Origin: Bacteroidota bacterium
Lineage (GTDB): Bacteria > Bacteroidota > Bacteroidia > Chitinophagales > Chitinophagaceae
Length of the DNA stretch: 15,228 nt
Assembly (NCBI GenBank): GCA_947457085.1
Contig: CANGUS010000011.1
Location: 1 to 15,228 of the forward strand
Direction: 5' to 3'
Both the position numbers and the translations under genes were made by a program. Below are positions 13,297 through 15,228 of this stretch, one piece after another; positions within the stretch are counted from its first letter, which is position 1; each line of letters starts with the position of its first letter. A model generated the notes under the pieces. It was not told the DNA's origin, did no database searches, and worked only from the letters and a program-made list of their open reading frames with translations.

Positions 13297-14346
13297 ATGG
13301 AGAATCAGGAACCCAAACCCCAACGACGCATACGTTATGCAGGCACTCATCCAAAAGCATTTAAAGAAAAATACAAAGAGTTAAAGCCTGAAAAATATGC
13401 TGAAGATGTTGAAAAAGTGATGAAGCAAGGCAGAACACCGGCTGGTATGCATCGTTCTATTTGCGTCAATGAAATTTTAGATATTTTACAAATTCAACCC
13501 GGACAAATTGGCTTAGATGCCACCTTAGGATATGGAGGTCATAGTTTGGAAATACTGAAATGTTTGCAACCCAATGGACTATTATACGCTACCGATGTAG
13601 ATCCCATTGAATTGCCAAAAACAAAAGAACGATTAGCAAACTTAGGATATGGTGAAGATAAAATTGCCATTCGTAAAATGAACTTTTCGAATATCTTACA
13701 AATTGTAGCAGAAGCAGGTCCACTCAATTTTATATTGGCCGATTTAGGGATTTCATCTATGCAAATAGACAATCCAGATAGGGGTTTTTCGTTTAAAATA
13801 AATGGCCCTTTGGATTTACGATTAAATCCTAACTCGGGCAAATCAGCTGCCGATGTATTGAAAAAAATTTCTACAGAAAAGTTAATTGATATTTTAAAAG
13901 TAAATGCAGACGAACCTTATGCCGAACAAATAGCACAAGCAATTACTGCACATATTGCCGCAGGAAAAGAAATTGTTAGTACCTCCCAACTTCAAAATAT
14001 TATTCAAGAAGCCTTGCAATTGATTCGTTCCGTAAACGCAAAAGAAGAAATAAAAAAATCTTGTCAACGAAGTTTTCAAGCATTACGCATTGAAGTGAAT
14101 GATGAGTTTGGGGTGTTGGATAAATTTTTAGAACGATTGCCTCAAGCTTTAGCGCCAGGAGGAAAAGTAGCGATTCTTTCTTTTCATTCTGGAGAAGATA
14201 GACGGGTAAAAAAATCATTTCAAAACTTTTTCAGAGATGGTGTCTATAGCGACATTTCTCATGAGTTTTCTAAAGCTTCTGCTGAAGAGTGTTTCACCAA
14301 TCCAAGAGCCAAGTCTGCTAAGTTGAGATGGGCTGTGAAAGGATAA
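13297..14346 (+). CDS. RsmH/MraW-like 16S rRNA m4C1402 methyltransferase, divergent form
   Basis: A 349-residue S-adenosylmethionine-dependent methyltransferase of the RsmH (MraW) family, which methylates N4 of C1402 in 16S rRNA. SAM motif LDATLGYGGHS (73-83), acidic ATDVDP (98-103), and family blocks ADLGISSMQIDNPDRGFSF (148-166), GPLDLRL (170-176), RSFQALRIEVNDE (258-270), APGGKVAILSFHSGEDRRVK (286-305) and NPRAKSAKLRWA (335-346) are present. It differs from the usual RsmH: a basic N-terminal extension of about 50 residues (RRIRYAGTHPKAFKEKY) and TPAGMHRSICVNEIL in place of the HxPVM start; HSGEDR replaces HSLEDR. It also sits apart from any cell-division (dcw) genes. It may be a second paralogue rather than the canonical enzyme, so no symbol is assigned. 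ATG 13297 is preferred to a GTG at 13240, which lies inside the repeat array. Confidence 0.85.
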   Translation: MENQEPKPQRRIRYAGTHPKAFKEKYKELKPEKYAEDVEKVMKQGRTPAGMHRSICVNEILDILQIQPGQIGLDATLGYGGHSLEILKCLQPNGLLYATDVDPIELPKTKERLANLGYGEDKIAIRKMNFSNILQIVAEAGPLNFILADLGISSMQIDNPDRGFSFKINGPLDLRLNPNSGKSAADVLKKISTEKLIDILKVNADEPYAEQIAQAITAHIAAGKEIVSTSQLQNIIQEALQLIRSVNAKEEIKKSCQRSFQALRIEVNDEFGVLDKFLERLPQALAPGGKVAILSFHSGEDRRVKKSFQNFFRDGVYSDISHEFSKASAEECFTNPRAKSAKLRWAVKG

Positions 14347-14396
14347 TGCTTTTTTTAGAAAACTATCCAGCATTACGATATCATTCCACAAATTAA

Positions 14397-14426
14397 AAAT
14401 CCCACAGCATATAAACTGTGGGATTT
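14397..14426. terminator. Bidirectional terminator between rsmH-like and DUF4476 genes
   Basis: Perfect 11-bp stem (AAATCCCACAG 14397-14407 with CTGTGGGATTT 14416-14426), 8-base loop. Convergent genes flank it (stops at 14346 and 14454). On the minus strand the second arm runs into TTTTTAATTT, a good T-tract; on the plus strand the T-run is short, so termination is likely stronger for the DUF4476 gene. Confidence 0.82.
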
Positions 14427-14453
14427 GAATTAATTAAAATTAATTGATAAAAA

Positions 14454-15228
14454 TTATCTACCTTGTATGTAGCTATTTAGTTCTTGCTTTGAACTGCTAA
14501 AAGTAAACGAATTGGCTACTTTAAAATAATTTCGTGGATCCACACAATGCTCATACCCAAATTTAGCAAACTCTAATTTTGAAGCTTCAAAAGTGATCAA
14601 ACGGCAAATGTCAATGATTTGATTCGTATTTAAACAATTTGAGCTAGCAATTTGTTTCGCTAGGTCTAAACGAGTTTCATCGAAGTTTTCATTTTTTATC
14701 GTTTGTTTCGCCGATTCAAAATCACGTGCATTCATTGCAAATGTATTCGCACAACCTTGTACAACTTGTGCTGGTTCATCGTAATATACTTGTTGATTTG
14801 GTCGAGTCGTCGTTGTTGTAGTGGTTCTTGTCGTTGTTGTAGTTTGTTGCATGTTTGTTTGAGGATCATCAAATTGAACATTTAATCCAACACCACTTCC
14901 ACCAACATTCATATTTACACCTACACCTCCATCACCAATATTCATATTTAATCCAACTCCAGCGCCACCAACATTCATGTTTAATCCGCCGCCAACATTG
15001 CCACGATTGCGTTCAGTAACCACAGTAGTAGTTTGTGTTTCTACCATGCCTGGCCCAAAAATTACTTGATTAGGATTTCCAAATCGATAAACTGTACAAT
15101 TAGATGGACGAATCATATTTTGTTGCGCAGGTACGAAAGATTGCCAACGCAATACTTGTTTGCCTTTATTGTCGGCTTTTATTTTGTAGGTCACATCTTG
15201 ATGAATCCCATCCGCATCGGTTAGCATC
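14454..15228 (-). CDS. DUF4476 domain protein with glycine-rich repeats, partial (5' end beyond window)
   Basis: The minus-strand frame is open to the right edge, so the N-terminus, presumably with a signal peptide, is missing; the visible ATG at 15227 is probably internal. Visible parts from the edge: a segment (DVTYKIKADNKGKQVLRWQS) of the type that precedes DUF4476 in other Bacteroidota proteins; a low-complexity stretch with 11-residue glycine repeats (GGAGVGLNMNI, GDGGVGVNMNV, GGSGVGLNVQF); a Thr-rich run (TTTTTRTTTTTTTRP); and a C-terminal DUF4476 domain of about 95 residues (AMNARDFESAKQTIKNE, FDETRLDLAKQIA, LNTNQIIDICRLITFE, KLEFAKFGYEHCVDPRNYF, FTFSSSKQELNSYI). DUF4476 has no assigned function. 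Two cysteines (in GCANTF and SNCLN) flank the start of the domain. Likely exported, by analogy. Confidence 0.85.
   Translation of the reverse strand, partial: MLTDADGIHQDVTYKIKADNKGKQVLRWQSFVPAQQNMIRPSNCTVYRFGNPNQVIFGPGMVETQTTTVVTERNRGNVGGGLNMNVGGAGVGLNMNIGDGGVGVNMNVGGSGVGLNVQFDDPQTNMQQTTTTTRTTTTTTTRPNQQVYYDEPAQVVQGCANTFAMNARDFESAKQTIKNENFDETRLDLAKQIASSNCLNTNQIIDICRLITFEASKLEFAKFGYEHCVDPRNYFKVANSFTFSSSKQELNSYIQGR
14880..15000 (-). repeat. 33-bp in-frame tandem repeats in DUF4476 gene
   Basis: Homologous positions at 14904, 14937 and 14970 (AACATTCAT or AATATTCAT) are exactly 33 bases apart, giving three and a part copies of an 11-residue unit G(G/D)xGVG(L/V)N(M/V)(N/Q). DNA copies are diverged in third positions, so the unit is kept at the protein level. 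The change in copy number would not disturb the frame. Confidence 0.75.

Overview
The window comes from an AT-rich genome of the phylum Bacteroidota. The evidence is a type IX secretion (T9SS) C-terminal sorting domain, a GldB gliding/T9SS lipoprotein, a DUF4476 protein, several signal-peptide proteins carrying the Bacteroidota 'GIGT..P...LLELKA' N-terminal module, and promoter-like sequences of the TAnnTTTG type. The family cannot be fixed from sequence alone.

Left part (1-8170) is the accessory region. A LytTR-type response regulator without an adjacent kinase (complement 271-972) lies divergent from four closely spaced plus-strand genes (about 1623-8102) that encode secreted, modular surface proteins: a protein resembling an RCC1-type beta-propeller, a short relative sharing its N-terminal module, and two large tandem paralogues built of three cysteine-containing Ig/cadherin-like domains. 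Only the last ends in a T9SS sorting domain. The 614-base divergent spacer holds three direct repeats next to a good Bacteroidota -7 element, a hairpin, and a possible coding remnant on the minus strand. A 17-bp-stem terminator closes the cluster. I read this as a regulated surface-protein operon; the regulatory link is inference.

Middle part (8267-11810) is housekeeping and mostly minus strand: tRNA-Ser(GGA), a TatD-family metal-dependent hydrolase, glutamine-dependent NAD+ synthetase (whose interdomain linker carries an in-frame inverted-repeat insertion), and an outer-membrane beta-barrel protein.

Right part (11865-15228): gldB on the plus strand, then a 54-bp-period tandem repeat array in the gap before a divergent RsmH/MraW-like methyltransferase, and finally, on the minus strand and cut by the window edge, a DUF4476 protein with glycine-rich 11-residue repeats. 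No CRISPR array, insertion sequence or phage gene was identified.
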